Source of the DNA: Stenotrophomonas sp. 364
GTDB lineage: Bacteria; Pseudomonadota; Gammaproteobacteria; Xanthomonadales; Xanthomonadaceae
DNA length: 64,000 nt
Direction of reading: 5' to 3'
NCBI RefSeq assembly: GCF_009832905.1
Contig: NZ_CP047135.1
Location: 2,582,001-2,646,000, forward strand
This document shows positions 1 to 7,691 of the stretch, one piece after another (positions within the stretch are counted from its first letter, which is position 1; the number at the start of each line of letters is the position of its first letter). The notes beneath the pieces are model-generated. The model made no database searches. It saw nothing but the letters and a program-made list of their open reading frames with translations, and was not told where the DNA came from. The translations under genes were made by a program, and so were the position numbers.

Positions 1-362
1 CCTTCTGGGCCTCGTGGTGCGGCCCGTGCCGCAAGGAACTGCCGATCCTGGGCCAACTGCAGAAGGTCATCGGGCATGACGCACTGCAGGTCTACGCGGT
101 GAACCTGAAGGAACCGCGCGCCGATTTCGTCGCCATCGCCCGCAGCCGCAACGCCCCGCCGCTGGATTACATCCACGATGCCAAGGGCGTGGTCAGCGAC
201 CAGTACGGCATCCAGACCATCCCGCACATGTTCATCATCGGCCACGACGGCAGCATCGCCCGCGTGCATCGCGGCTATTCCGAGCAGAGCCTGCCGAACA
301 TCGTCGACGACATCCTCGCCCTGCTGCCCGAAGATGTGCGCAACCGCCAGGCCGGCGGCTGA
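1..362 (+). CDS. Thioredoxin-like (TlpA/ResA type) protein, C-terminal part
   Basis: The gene runs in from outside the window; its reading frame is open from base 3 to the TGA at 360-362. The visible 119 residues begin with FWASWCGPCRKELP, which carries the WCGPC redox motif of thioredoxin-fold disulfide reductases. They continue through the usual strand and cis-proline region (GIQTIPHMFIIG, with TIP as the cis-Pro motif) to a C-terminal helix. This order fits a TlpA/ResA-type periplasmic or membrane-tethered thiol reductase. The signal sequence or anchor would lie upstream, so cell location and exact subfamily cannot be told. A GTAG palindrome follows directly. Confidence 0.85.
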   Translation, partial: FWASWCGPCRKELPILGQLQKVIGHDALQVYAVNLKEPRADFVAIARSRNAPPLDYIHDAKGVVSDQYGIQTIPHMFIIGHDGSIARVHRGYSEQSLPNIVDDILALLPEDVRNRQAGG

Positions 363-377
363 TTTCCCCCGGCCGCG

Positions 378-400
378 GTAGAGCCACGCCATGCGTGGCT
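378..400 (+). repeat. SMAG-type GTAG palindrome
   Basis: GTAG head followed by the inverted repeat AGCCACGC-ATGCGTGGCT. The same unit recurs near 12.8, 40.7 and 52.05 kb. It lies in the gap between two convergent genes and could fold in RNA from either strand. Confidence 0.8.
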
Positions 401-428
401 GGGACATGTGGCCCTCCCGTAATGCGAG

Positions 429-452
429 GAGCCGGCCAGCGGCCGGCACTAC
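429..452 (-). repeat. SMAG-type GTAG palindrome (GCCGGCC subtype)
   Basis: Read on the minus strand this is GTAGTGCCGGCC-GCTGGCCGGCTC. It faces the element at 378-400, and a further partial copy (TGCCGGCCGGTA) follows at about 460-473. The group separates the 3' ends of the thioredoxin-like gene and gpx. An identical unit is at 1061-1084. Confidence 0.8.
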
Positions 453-474
453 CGGGACGCAGTGCCGGCCGGTA

Positions 475-960
475 TCAGCCAGCCAGCGCGGCTTCGATAT
501 CGCCGCGCAGCGACGCGGGGGTGTCGGTCGGCGCATAGCGCTGCAGCACCTGGCCATTGCGGCCGATCAGGAACTTGCTGAAATTCCACTTGATCCCGCG
601 CGTGCCCAGCAGCCCGGACTTCTCCGCCTTCAGCCACTGCCACAGCGGGTGCGCGCCGTCGCCGTTGACCTCCACCTTGTCCGACAGCGGGAAATCCACC
701 GCGTAGGTCAGCGAACAGAAACTGCGGATCTCCTCGGCGTTGCCCGGCTCCTGGTGACCGAACTGGTCGCACGGGAACCCGATCACCACCAGCCCGCGCG
801 CGGCGTACTCCCGCCACAACGCCTCCAGCCCTTCGTACTGCGGGGTAAACCCACACTTGCTGGCCACGTTCACCACCAGCAACACCTTGCCCCGGTACTG
901 CTCCAGCGCCTGCGGCTGGCCGTTGAGGTCCACGAACGAGAAATCGAAGGCGGTGGTCAT
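475..960 (-). CDS. Glutathione peroxidase family protein (thiol peroxidase)
   Basis: This 161-residue protein has the length and motifs of bacterial Cys-type glutathione peroxidases (BtuE/BsaA-like). The peroxidatic Cys36 sits in NVASKCGFT. FPCDQFGHQEPG supplies the Gln and the possible resolving Cys. KWNFSKFL supplies the Trp and Asn of the catalytic tetrad. Such enzymes reduce hydrogen or lipid peroxides, often with thioredoxin as donor. The start chosen is MTTAF at 960, because homologues begin there; an upstream in-frame start at 978 adds only MRRSPA. No signal peptide is present, so it should be cytosolic. A G11 tract lies about 66-76 bases upstream of the start. Confidence 0.88.
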   Translation of the reverse strand: MTTAFDFSFVDLNGQPQALEQYRGKVLLVVNVASKCGFTPQYEGLEALWREYAARGLVVIGFPCDQFGHQEPGNAEEIRSFCSLTYAVDFPLSDKVEVNGDGAHPLWQWLKAEKSGLLGTRGIKWNFSKFLIGRNGQVLQRYAPTDTPASLRGDIEAALAG

Positions 961-1025
961 GGCCGGGCTCCTGCGCAAAAACCCATCTTAGCGCCGTGAT
1001 CAGGATGAACGTGGCAGCGGGCCGT

Positions 1026-1036
1026 GGGGGGGGGGG
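1026..1036. repeat. Homopolymeric G11 tract
   Basis: Eleven consecutive G on the plus strand (C on the strand of gpx), 66-76 bases before the gpx start. Tracts of this length are prone to slipped-strand length change. Whether it lies within a promoter cannot be judged from sequence alone. Confidence 0.6.
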
Positions 1037-1060
1037 TGCTGGCGCGGTGGGGTTGATGGG

Positions 1061-1084
1061 GAGCCGGCCAGCGGCCGGCACTAC
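1061..1084 (-). repeat. SMAG-type GTAG palindrome (GCCGGCC subtype)
   Basis: Same 24-base unit as 429-452, in the same orientation, in the 389-base gap between the divergent gpx and dcp genes. Confidence 0.8.
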
Positions 1085-1120
1085 CCTCTGATGCGGCACT
1101 CGGCGATGCGCCGACCAAGT

Positions 1121-1241
1121 GTCCCGCGCGGGGCGGGTGGGGGTTGGCGGGGCCGTTGGGCGCCATGGATGGCGCCCACGAGCCTACAGGGATGTACTTG
1201 CAGCGTGCCCCGCGAACCCCCACCCGCCCCGCGCACGTGGG
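1121..1241. repeat. Large inverted repeat with nested hairpin
   Basis: The arms 1126-1145 and 1215-1234 are perfect 20-base inverted copies. The match extends imperfectly outward (GTCCC/GGGAC) and inward (GGCGGGGC/GCCCCGCG). The centre holds a second palindrome, GGGCGCCAT-GGATGGCGCCC (1158-1177). The long arms and nested stem resemble a miniature mobile or structural element. No open frame within it looks real. Together with the G tract and the SMAG copy it fills most of the 961-1349 gap; the remaining 110 bases before dcp show no clear promoter. Confidence 0.6.
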
Positions 1242-1349
1242 ACTCCGACCGCCGCCTTCCGCTCCACGCGTTCAACATGCCTTTCGACACAAGCCCCACC
1301 CCGTCCCCCCGGGTTACCCTCGGGCACTTGTCTGACCGGAGAATTCCCC

Positions 1350-3521
1350 TTGACCACCCGTCTTGCCCTTGCCGTCGCCGTGACCCTCGGCCTTGCCCTG
1401 CCTGCCTATTCCGCCGTCGCCGCCACCCCCGCCGCCGCGAACGCCCAGCAGGCCAACCCGTTCTTCGCCGACAGCCCGCTGCCGCTGCATTACCCGCAGT
1501 TCGACAAGATCAAGGACAGCGACTTCGCCCCCGCCTTCGACGCCGGCATGGACCAGCAGCTCAAGGAAGTGGAGGCCATCGCCAACAACAAGGCCAAGCC
1601 CACCTTCGACAACACCCTCATCGCCCTGGAAAAGAGCGGTGACACCCTGGATCGCGCAACGACCGTCTTCTTCAGCCTGGTCGGCGCCGACACCAACGAC
1701 ACCCGCAAAAAGCTCCAGGCCGACTATTCCGCCAAATTTGCCGCCCACAGCGACGCCATCGCCCTCAACGGCAAGCTGTTCGCCCGCATCCAGACCCTGT
1801 ACGACACCCGCGCCCAGCTCGGCCTCGACGCCGAAGGCGTGCGCCTGGTCGAAAAGTATTACGAAAGCTACGTCCGCGCCGGCGCCAAGCTCAACGATGC
1901 CGACAAGACCAAGCTCAAGGCCATGAACGCCGAGCTGGCCAACCTCGGCACCACCTTCAGCCAGAACGTGCAGAACGAGGTGAATGCCTCGGCCGTCGTC
2001 GTCGACGACGTCAAGCAGCTCGACGGCCTGTCGCCCGAGCAGATCGCCGCCGCTGCCGAAGCCGCCAAGGCCCGCAAGCTCGACGGCAAGTACGTCATCG
2101 CCCTGCTCAACACCACCGGCCAGCCGCCGCTGACCAACCTGCGCAACCGCGACCTGCGCCAGAAAATCTACGAAGCCTCCATCACCCGTGGCAGCCGCGG
2201 CGGCCAGTACGACAACACCGCCCTGGTCTCGCGCATCATGCAGCTGCGCGCCGACAAGGCCAAGCTGATGGGCTTTGCGAACTTCGCCGCCTACAACCTC
2301 ACCAACCAGACCGCCAAGACCCCCGAAGCGGTCAACGCCATGCTCGGCCAGCTCGCCCCGGCCGCCGTCGCCAACGCCAAGCGCGAAGCGGCCGACCTGC
2401 AGGCCATGATCGACCAGGAACAGAAGGCCGCCGGCAAGCCCACCTTCAAGCTCGAAGCCTGGGACTGGGCGTTCTACAGCGAGAAGGTCCGCCAGGCCAA
2501 GTACAACTTCGACGAATCCCAGCTCAAGCCGTACTTCGAGCTGAAGAACGTGCTGGAAAACGGCGTGTTCTTCGCCGCCAACCAGGAATACGGCCTGACC
2601 TTCAAGCAGCGCACCGACCTGCCGGTCTACCACGACGACGTCACCGTCTATGACGTGTTCGATGCCGACGGCAGCCAGCTGGCGATCTTCATCTTCGACC
2701 CGTACGCACGCGCCTCCAAGCGCGGCGGCGCCTGGATGAATTCGTACGTGTCCCAGTCCGCGCTGACCGGCTTCAAGCCGGTGGTGGCCAACCACCTCAA
2801 CATTCCCAAGCCGCCGGCCGGCCAGCAGACCCTGCTGACCTGGGATGAAGTGACCACCACCTTCCACGAGTTCGGCCACGCCCTGCACGGCATGTTCTCC
2901 AACGTGAAGTATCCGTACTTCTCCGGGACCGCCGTGCCGCGCGACTTCGTCGAGTTCCCCTCGCAGGTCAACGAAATGTGGTCGGACAACCCGGCCATCC
3001 TGAAGAACTACGCCAAGCACTACCAGAACGGCTCGGCGATGCCGCAGGCGCTGCTGGACAAGGTGATTGCCGCAGCCAAGTTCAACCAGGGCTTTGCCAC
3101 CACCGAATACCTGGGCGCGGCCATGCTTGACCAGCGCTGGCACCAGATCGGTCCGGACCAGGTGCCGGCTGCCAAGGACGTAATGGCCTTCGAGCGCGCC
3201 GCGCTGGAGAAGGACGGCATCTACTACGCGCCGGTTCCGCCGCGCTACAAGACCCCGTACTTCAGCCACATCATGGGCGGCTACTCGGCCGGCTACTACG
3301 CCTACATCTGGTCCGAAGTGCTCGACGCCAACACCCAGAAGTGGTTCCGCGAGAACGGCGGCCTGAGCCGCAAGAATGGCGACCACTTCCGCAAGGCGCT
3401 GCTGTCCAAGGGCGGCAGCGTGGACGCGATGCAGCTGTTCCAGGACTTCGCCGGGCACGCCCCGCAGATCGAGCCGCTGCTGGAAAAGCGTGGCCTGACC
3501 TCCGGTGACAGCAAAAAGTAA
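1350..3521 (+). CDS. dcp: M3-family peptidyl-dipeptidase, secreted
   Basis: This 723-residue zinc metallopeptidase of family M3A removes dipeptides from peptide C-termini (Dcp). The zinc site is TFHEFGHALHG, with HEFGH at residues 506-510, followed by VEFPSQVNEMWSD, which supplies the third (Glu) ligand. The TTG start at 1350 is preferred. GGAGAA lies 7 bases before it, and it gives a clean signal peptide (TTRLALAVAVTLGLALPAYSAVAA), so the enzyme should be periplasmic. A longer reading from a GTG at 1119 adds 77 residues of low-complexity sequence across the inverted repeat and is unlikely. A strong terminator follows. Confidence 0.9.
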   Translation: MTTRLALAVAVTLGLALPAYSAVAATPAAANAQQANPFFADSPLPLHYPQFDKIKDSDFAPAFDAGMDQQLKEVEAIANNKAKPTFDNTLIALEKSGDTLDRATTVFFSLVGADTNDTRKKLQADYSAKFAAHSDAIALNGKLFARIQTLYDTRAQLGLDAEGVRLVEKYYESYVRAGAKLNDADKTKLKAMNAELANLGTTFSQNVQNEVNASAVVVDDVKQLDGLSPEQIAAAAEAAKARKLDGKYVIALLNTTGQPPLTNLRNRDLRQKIYEASITRGSRGGQYDNTALVSRIMQLRADKAKLMGFANFAAYNLTNQTAKTPEAVNAMLGQLAPAAVANAKREAADLQAMIDQEQKAAGKPTFKLEAWDWAFYSEKVRQAKYNFDESQLKPYFELKNVLENGVFFAANQEYGLTFKQRTDLPVYHDDVTVYDVFDADGSQLAIFIFDPYARASKRGGAWMNSYVSQSALTGFKPVVANHLNIPKPPAGQQTLLTWDEVTTTFHEFGHALHGMFSNVKYPYFSGTAVPRDFVEFPSQVNEMWSDNPAILKNYAKHYQNGSAMPQALLDKVIAAAKFNQGFATTEYLGAAMLDQRWHQIGPDQVPAAKDVMAFERAALEKDGIYYAPVPPRYKTPYFSHIMGGYSAGYYAYIWSEVLDANTQKWFRENGGLSRKNGDHFRKALLSKGGSVDAMQLFQDFAGHAPQIEPLLEKRGLTSGDSKK

Positions 3522-3547
3522 GCGTCCGCTCCATCGACGCGCACCAG

Positions 3548-3580
3548 AAGAACGCCCGGCCACGCCGGGCGTTCTTTTTT
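3548..3580 (+). terminator. Rho-independent terminator of dcp
   Basis: A 12-13 bp perfect GC-rich stem (AGAACGCCCGGC / GCCGGGCGTTCT) with a CAC loop is followed by T5, 25 bases after the dcp stop. Confidence 0.92.
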
Positions 3581-3595
3581 GGTCTTCCTGCCGCG

Positions 3596-3620
3596 GTAGA
3601 TACCCACCCTCGGTGGGTAC
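3596..3620 (+). repeat. SMAG-type GTAG palindrome (ACCCACC subtype)
   Basis: GTAGATACCCACC-CTCGGTGGGTAC, between the dcp terminator and the end of the convergent TPR gene. A variant is at 22589-22609. Confidence 0.75.
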
Positions 3621-3625
3621 GGCCG

Positions 3626-4045
3626 TCAATGCGCCTGCGGATCGAACCACGCTTCCCAGGTGTGCGCCGAGGCGGTCATCGTGGCAGCAGTGTTGAACGC
3701 TGTCCGTGCCTGGGAGCTACGGCCCAGATTGAGCAACGCCACACCCAGGTTGAACGCAGCGTGGCGGTCGTCGCTGCCCATGGCCAGCGCGCGGCGCAGC
3801 AGCGCACTGGCCTGTGCGTACTGCCCGCGGTCGCAGTAAACGGTACCCAATGCGGTCAGCAGACGCGTGTCATCGGCGTGTACGCCCAACGCATCGTCCA
3901 GAACCGCACACGCCGCCTGCAGTGCAGCGTCCGCGTCGTGCGTGCCGGCGAAGGCCGCATGGACATGCTGCCGCGCGGTTCGCAGGGCGTCGTTGACAGT
4001 GGCAGGCAGAAGCGGCATCGGTACATGGTAGACCGCGCGCCCCAT
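3626..4045 (-). CDS. Small TPR-repeat protein
   Basis: About 139 residues. The centre shows tandem helix-turn-helix pairs typical of tetratricopeptide repeats: DTRLLTALGTVYCDRGQYAQASALLRRALAM, then DRHAAFNLGVALLNLGRSSQARTAFNTA. Such modules bind other proteins; no catalytic domain or signal peptide is present. The start is uncertain. The ATG at 4045 is used, and an ATG at 4018 (MPLLPATV) is equally possible; neither has a strong ribosome site. The gene begins 23 bases after the secreted protein gene at 4069-4557, so the two may be cotranscribed. Partner unknown. Confidence 0.65.
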   Translation of the reverse strand: MGRAVYHVPMPLLPATVNDALRTARQHVHAAFAGTHDADAALQAACAVLDDALGVHADDTRLLTALGTVYCDRGQYAQASALLRRALAMGSDDRHAAFNLGVALLNLGRSSQARTAFNTAATMTASAHTWEAWFDPQAH

Positions 4046-4068
4046 AAGCGACGTCGATGCCCGCAGGC

Positions 4069-4557
4069 TCAGCCCGGGAACGCGTATACGTGGATGCGCG
4101 CAGGCATGCTGCCCGTCTCCACGCGATAGTGGACATCCTGGCCGTGTCCACGCGGCATGCTGCACATCTGGCCACTGGCTGCGTCGATACGGCAATCGAA
4201 GTCCGTACGGGTCGGCGCGGCACCCACCTTGACGTACAGGGTCCCCGCCTGCGCATACCCATCGGCGTCATGGGCCATCAGCACCAGATTGCCCGCCGCA
4301 CCGGTCACATCGGTAATCACACCGGCCATCGCCGCGTGGTGACCGAGCATTTTCTGGGACTCGATGACGCCGACGTCAGCGGGAAGCTTGCCGAGGTTCC
4401 ACTTGTAGCAGGCCGTCAGGTCGGAGGACATGCACGGCACTTCGCCGCCCCACGGGTCGTGCGGAAAGCAGGCTTGCTGGGCAACGGCCGAGGCGCTGGC
4501 TGCCATACCCAGGACCAGGCCTGCGGTGATCAGACGAACAGAACGAGATTGACGCAT
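4069..4557 (-). CDS. Secreted protein of unknown function
   Basis: 162 residues. The N-terminus MRQSRSVRLITAGLVLGMAA...AVAQQA is a clear type I signal peptide with cleavage near residue 26. The mature part has five cysteines (CFPHDPWGGEVPC, TACYKW, FDCRID, QMCSM), which suggests disulfide-stabilised folding in the periplasm or outside the cell. I do not recognise the family. The ATG at 4557 fits the signal peptide. The TPR gene follows after 23 bases. The 213 bases upstream (4558-4770) show no feature I can name. Confidence 0.7.
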   Translation of the reverse strand: MRQSRSVRLITAGLVLGMAASASAVAQQACFPHDPWGGEVPCMSSDLTACYKWNLGKLPADVGVIESQKMLGHHAAMAGVITDVTGAAGNLVLMAHDADGYAQAGTLYVKVGAAPTRTDFDCRIDAASGQMCSMPRGHGQDVHYRVETGSMPARIHVYAFPG

Positions 4558-4770
4558 ACGAGGACTCTCAGGATCGACATGACATCAGTGTCGTAGAGAG
4601 GGTCGGTTCGCCGCGGGACGCGGACAATAGGCAAACACGTCATTGCGGGATGTCGGGGCGTACGCGTCACCCAATGGCGCAGACACAGCGTTACAGCGTC
4701 ACGGCTGCCACAGCGCCGAGGGCGTGGCGGGTCGCGAAACGACACCCGTGCGCGGTCTGTGTGCTACCCC

Positions 4771-5889
4771 TCAGCGCGGCGCGACATACCCACCCGGCAC
4801 ACCATGGGGGGACAGCACCAGCTGCCAGAGCTGCGCATGCCGGCAGCGGAAACTGGCCATCGACGCCGCCAGGTAAAAACGCCACATGCGCTTGAAGCGT
4901 TCATCGTAGCGCTGCGGGTCCAGCTGCGGCCACGCGTTTTCCACGTTCAACCGCCAGGCCTGCAGCGTGCGATCGTAGTCGGTGCCGAAGTTGTGCCAGT
5001 CCTCCAGCACGAACAGCCCCTCGAACGCGGCGGTGACCTGGGCCGCCGAGGGCAGCATCGAATTGGGGAAGATGTAGCGCGCGATCCACGGGTCGGTGCG
5101 GTGGCGCGACAGGTTGCCGCCGATGGTGTGCAGCAGGAACAGCCCGTGTGGATGCAGGCAACGCCGCGCCATCTCCATATACCCGCGATAGTTCTTGTCG
5201 CCCACGTGTTCGAACATGCCCACCGAGAAGATCGCGTCGAAGGTCTCCTCGACGTCGTGGTAGTCCTGCAGGCGGATCTCGATCGGCAGCCCGGCGCACA
5301 GCTGGCGTGCGTAGTCGGCCTGCTCCTGCGAGATGGTGATGCCCACCCCGGACACGCCATAGCGCTCGGCGGCAAACTTCAATGCCTCGCCCCAGCCACA
5401 ACCAATATCCAGCACGTGCTGGCCGGGGCGCAGCCCGAGCTTGCGGCAGATCAGGTCGAGCTTGGCTTCCTGGGCGGCATCCAGGTCCTGGGCATCGCGC
5501 CAGTAGCCGCAGCTGTAGACCAGGCGCTGGCCGAGCATGGCCTCGTACAGATCGTTGCCCAGGTCATAGTGGCGCCTGCCAACTTCGAAGCTGCCACTGC
5601 CCGCCTGCAGGTTGAACAGGCGCGCCTTGAGCGCATCGGCCACTTCGCGCCAGCCGTGCACGCGTTCGTCCAGGTGGGCCTGCATCAGGTGACACAGGAA
5701 CCCGTCCAGCGAGGCGGCGTCCCACTGGCCGTCCATGTAACTCTCGCCCAGGCCGAGCGAGCCCTGGGCCATGACCCGCGTATGGAACTGCGGGTCATGC
5801 ACGTGGATGTCGTGCGGCTGGTCACCGCCAACGGTAACCCCCGCCTCGTGCAGCAACAGCGTCACTCGTCGTTGCAGTCCCGCGTCCAC
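4771..5889 (-). CDS. cfa: Cyclopropane-fatty-acyl-phospholipid synthase
   Basis: This 372-residue SAM-dependent enzyme adds a methylene bridge to unsaturated acyl chains of membrane phospholipids. An N-terminal lipid-binding region (ESYMDGQWD) is followed by the methyltransferase fold with SAM motif HVLDIGCGWGEAL and the family blocks SVGMFEHVGDKNY, HTIGGN and RYIFPNSMLPS. The length matches the family. The start is GTG at 5889, with GGAGG four bases before it. It begins 14 bases after the stop of the DUF3298-type lipoprotein gene, so the two probably form an operon. Confidence 0.93.
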   Translation of the reverse strand: MDAGLQRRVTLLLHEAGVTVGGDQPHDIHVHDPQFHTRVMAQGSLGLGESYMDGQWDAASLDGFLCHLMQAHLDERVHGWREVADALKARLFNLQAGSGSFEVGRRHYDLGNDLYEAMLGQRLVYSCGYWRDAQDLDAAQEAKLDLICRKLGLRPGQHVLDIGCGWGEALKFAAERYGVSGVGITISQEQADYARQLCAGLPIEIRLQDYHDVEETFDAIFSVGMFEHVGDKNYRGYMEMARRCLHPHGLFLLHTIGGNLSRHRTDPWIARYIFPNSMLPSAAQVTAAFEGLFVLEDWHNFGTDYDRTLQAWRLNVENAWPQLDPQRYDERFKRMWRFYLAASMASFRCRHAQLWQLVLSPHGVPGGYVAPR

Positions 5890-5903
5890 ATTGCCTCCGT
5901 CGG

Positions 5904-6767
5904 TCAGCCCCGGGCAAACAGCCCCGCGTAGGCGGTGCCGACGTGCGGCGCCAGCACGCTGGCCGGAACATCCACGGTCTGGGTGCCATCCGAGTACGGC
6001 CCCACCTGGTACGGCGGGAACACAAAGCGGACCGCACTGATCTTGCCATCGGTCCCGGTGAGCGGCTGGAACTGACTGAAGTTCTCCGCGCTCGGCTCGG
6101 TGCCGTCAGCGATCATCCGGCTGGCGCTGCGCAGCGACTCCTGCAACTGGCCCGGGTCCATGTCTTCGCTGCTCAGGCGGGTGGCCACGCGCTCGCGCAG
6201 CTGGTCGCCGATGTAATCACTGACCGCCTTCCAGCCCTTGGCGTCGGCCACCAGCTTGTCAGCGGTGAGCATCTGCTGCTGCTCGGGCAGCCACACAAAG
6301 CGCGCCACCAGCGGCTCGCCATGCGCACCGCCGGTGTAGCGGCTGCCATCGGCGCTGACCACCACCAGCTGCGGGGTTTCCAGTACCTTCTCGAAACTCA
6401 GCGACAGCTCGTAGGGCATGGTCGGCTTGTCGTTGCCGAGGCCGTCCACCGCCTGCTGCAGCTCGCCGCGCGCCGCGCTGGCATAGTCGGACAACGCCTT
6501 GGCCAGGCCCGGGTACCGCGCGATGTCGGTCGGGTAACTGATACCCACCACGGCCTGCGGTGTGTTCTCGATCACGTCGCGCAGTTCCACCGACGCCGCC
6601 ACATCGTTCGGCGTCTCGATGTTGGCCGGCTGCGCCGCCGTGCTGCCATCGGCCGGCGGTGCCGCGGTATCGGCGGCGTCACGCTTGCAGCCGGCCACCA
6701 GCACCAGACCCACGGCCAGGGCCAACGCGCTGGCGCGCAGCGCGCGACGGTTTACTACGATGTTCAT
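5904..6767 (-). CDS. DUF3298/DUF4163-type lipoprotein
   Basis: 287 residues with a lipoprotein signal (RRALRASALALAVGLVLVAGCKR; lipobox LVAGC). After an Ala/Pro linker comes a domain resembling RsiV/DUF3298 proteins: ISYP near the start, SRYTGGAHGEPLVARFVWLPEQQQ in the middle, and VRFVFPPYQVGPYSDGTQTVDVP near the end. In this family the domain faces the periplasm; RsiV uses it to bind lysozyme. The start at 6767 has AGGGGA upstream; the longer reading from 6794 does not. It lies upstream of cfa with a 14-base gap. The role is inferred from family only. Confidence 0.8.
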   Translation of the reverse strand: MNIVVNRRALRASALALAVGLVLVAGCKRDAADTAAPPADGSTAAQPANIETPNDVAASVELRDVIENTPQAVVGISYPTDIARYPGLAKALSDYASAARGELQQAVDGLGNDKPTMPYELSLSFEKVLETPQLVVVSADGSRYTGGAHGEPLVARFVWLPEQQQMLTADKLVADAKGWKAVSDYIGDQLRERVATRLSSEDMDPGQLQESLRSASRMIADGTEPSAENFSQFQPLTGTDGKISAVRFVFPPYQVGPYSDGTQTVDVPASVLAPHVGTAYAGLFARG

Positions 6768-6830
6768 TGCAATCCCCTTGTTGAAACCCAGCATGATGAT
6801 CGGTCGTCCCTGCGAAACCCCCTGCCGCCG

Positions 6831-7145
6831 TCAGCCGGCCAGCAGGTCGTCGTATTCCTCATGGCGTTGCATGAAGGCTTCGGCATAGGCACACGCCGGC
6901 ACCACCTTGTATTTGTGTTCGCGCGCATAGCGGAGCGCCACCTTGGTCAACTCCCCTGCGATGCCACGCCCCTCGATCGGCTCGGGCACCTCGGTATGGG
7001 TGATGACCATGCGCTTCTGTCGTTTCAGCGACTTGATCTGGTAGTCCAGCAGTGCCAGATGCCCTTGCACCCGGGCCTGGAACCGGTGGTGGGCCAGATC
7101 GTGCTCCACCTCGTATGCCAATCCGGGCGGGGTGACCGAAGCCAT
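6831..7145 (-). CDS. YjdJ/NATD1-type GNAT N-acetyltransferase domain protein
   Basis: 104 residues, the size of the minimal GNAT proteins of COG2388. The core motif EPIEGRGIAGELTKVALRYAREHKYKVVPACAYAEAFMQRH has the Q/RxxGxG/A-type acetyl-CoA loop (GRGIAG). The C-terminal Cys-Ala-Tyr segment is typical of the family. The substrate is unknown. The start at 7145 is set by CAGGAGAC nine bases upstream; the in-frame extension to 7358 would run into the promoters of the divergent gene and is rejected. Confidence 0.85.
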   Translation of the reverse strand: MASVTPPGLAYEVEHDLAHHRFQARVQGHLALLDYQIKSLKRQKRMVITHTEVPEPIEGRGIAGELTKVALRYAREHKYKVVPACAYAEAFMQRHEEYDDLLAG

Positions 7146-7252
7146 GGGCGGTGTCTCCTGCGGCAACTGACGCGATAGTGCGCAGCGTAGCGCCATGATC
7201 GCGTGAAGTCTGAACAGGGGCAAGCAACGACGCGGAGCGTCACAAACCGTCC

Positions 7253-7279
7253 TAAAGCTCTGCCGATTCAAGCCGATAT
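7253..7279 (+). promoter_or_regulatory. FliA (sigma-28) type promoter
   Basis: TAAAGCTC (7253-7260), exactly 11 bases, then GCCGATAT (7272-7279). The consensus is TAAAGTTT-N11-GCCGATAA, so the match is strong in both boxes and in spacing. It lies 79 bases before the ATG at 7359 and points at that gene. Confidence 0.8.
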
Positions 7280-7303
7280 CGATAACGGACAGGGCGTGAA
7301 AGC

Positions 7304-7318
7304 TGGCACGAGTTTTGC
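7304..7318 (+). promoter_or_regulatory. RpoN (sigma-54) type -24/-12 promoter
   Basis: TGGCACG (7304-7310), four bases, TTGC (7315-7318). This matches the invariant GG and GC and the spacing of sigma-54 promoters. Transcription would begin near 7330, about 29 bases before the ATG at 7359. Confidence 0.8.
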
Positions 7319-7358
7319 GACACCTGCCTACCCGATCGTGCTTCACAAGGAGGTCCAC

Positions 7359-7535
7359 ATGGACAACGCACCTACCTCCCCCGCACCTGGCGATGCCGAC
7401 AGCTCGCTGCTGGAGGGCTTGTTCCAGCTGGCCGTGAATGGCCAGACCCAGAGCTGGGAATTCGACCAGATCGACAACGAGGTGTATGCCCGCCTGCTCA
7501 GCGCCTACGGTGCGGAAGGCAAGAAGGCCGCGTAA
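7359..7535 (+). CDS. 58-residue protein under FliA/RpoN promoters
   Basis: A small acidic protein, MDNAPTSPAPGDADSSLLEG..., with a central segment NGQTQSWEFDQIDNEVYARLLSAYGAEGKKAA that predicts as two short helices. It has no signal peptide, membrane segment or motif I recognise. The start is secure: AAGGAGG lies five to eleven bases upstream. Two tandem promoters in front of it, one sigma-28 and one sigma-54, are those of flagellar or other motility genes. No flagellar gene lies nearby, so it would be an outlying member of the regulon. Its function is not known to me. Confidence 0.8.
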   Translation: MDNAPTSPAPGDADSSLLEGLFQLAVNGQTQSWEFDQIDNEVYARLLSAYGAEGKKAA

Positions 7536-7544
7536 GCGGCCTGT

Positions 7545-7565
7545 GTCACGACCAGCGGTCGTGAC
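7545..7565. repeat. SMAG-like palindrome (GTCACGACC subtype)
   Basis: GTCACGACC-AGC-GGTCGTGAC, ten bases after the 58-codon gene. Two further copies flank and enter the end of lacI near 34.8 kb. Confidence 0.7.
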
Positions 7566-7691
7566 CTGCCCCGGTGACGGCGCGCCGCCCGGGTCTTCGC
7601 GTTTCGATCCACGGCCGTGACCTGCCGCCGGCTGCCGGTGACCCCGGTCCCGGCAGGTACCGGACCGTGGGTCGGCACCCCAGGCGCAGGC

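Noticed and set aside
1119..1349. N-terminal extension of dcp from a GTG
   Set aside because: It would place 77 low-complexity residues before an excellent signal peptide and crosses an inverted repeat. The TTG at 1350 has a proper ribosome site.
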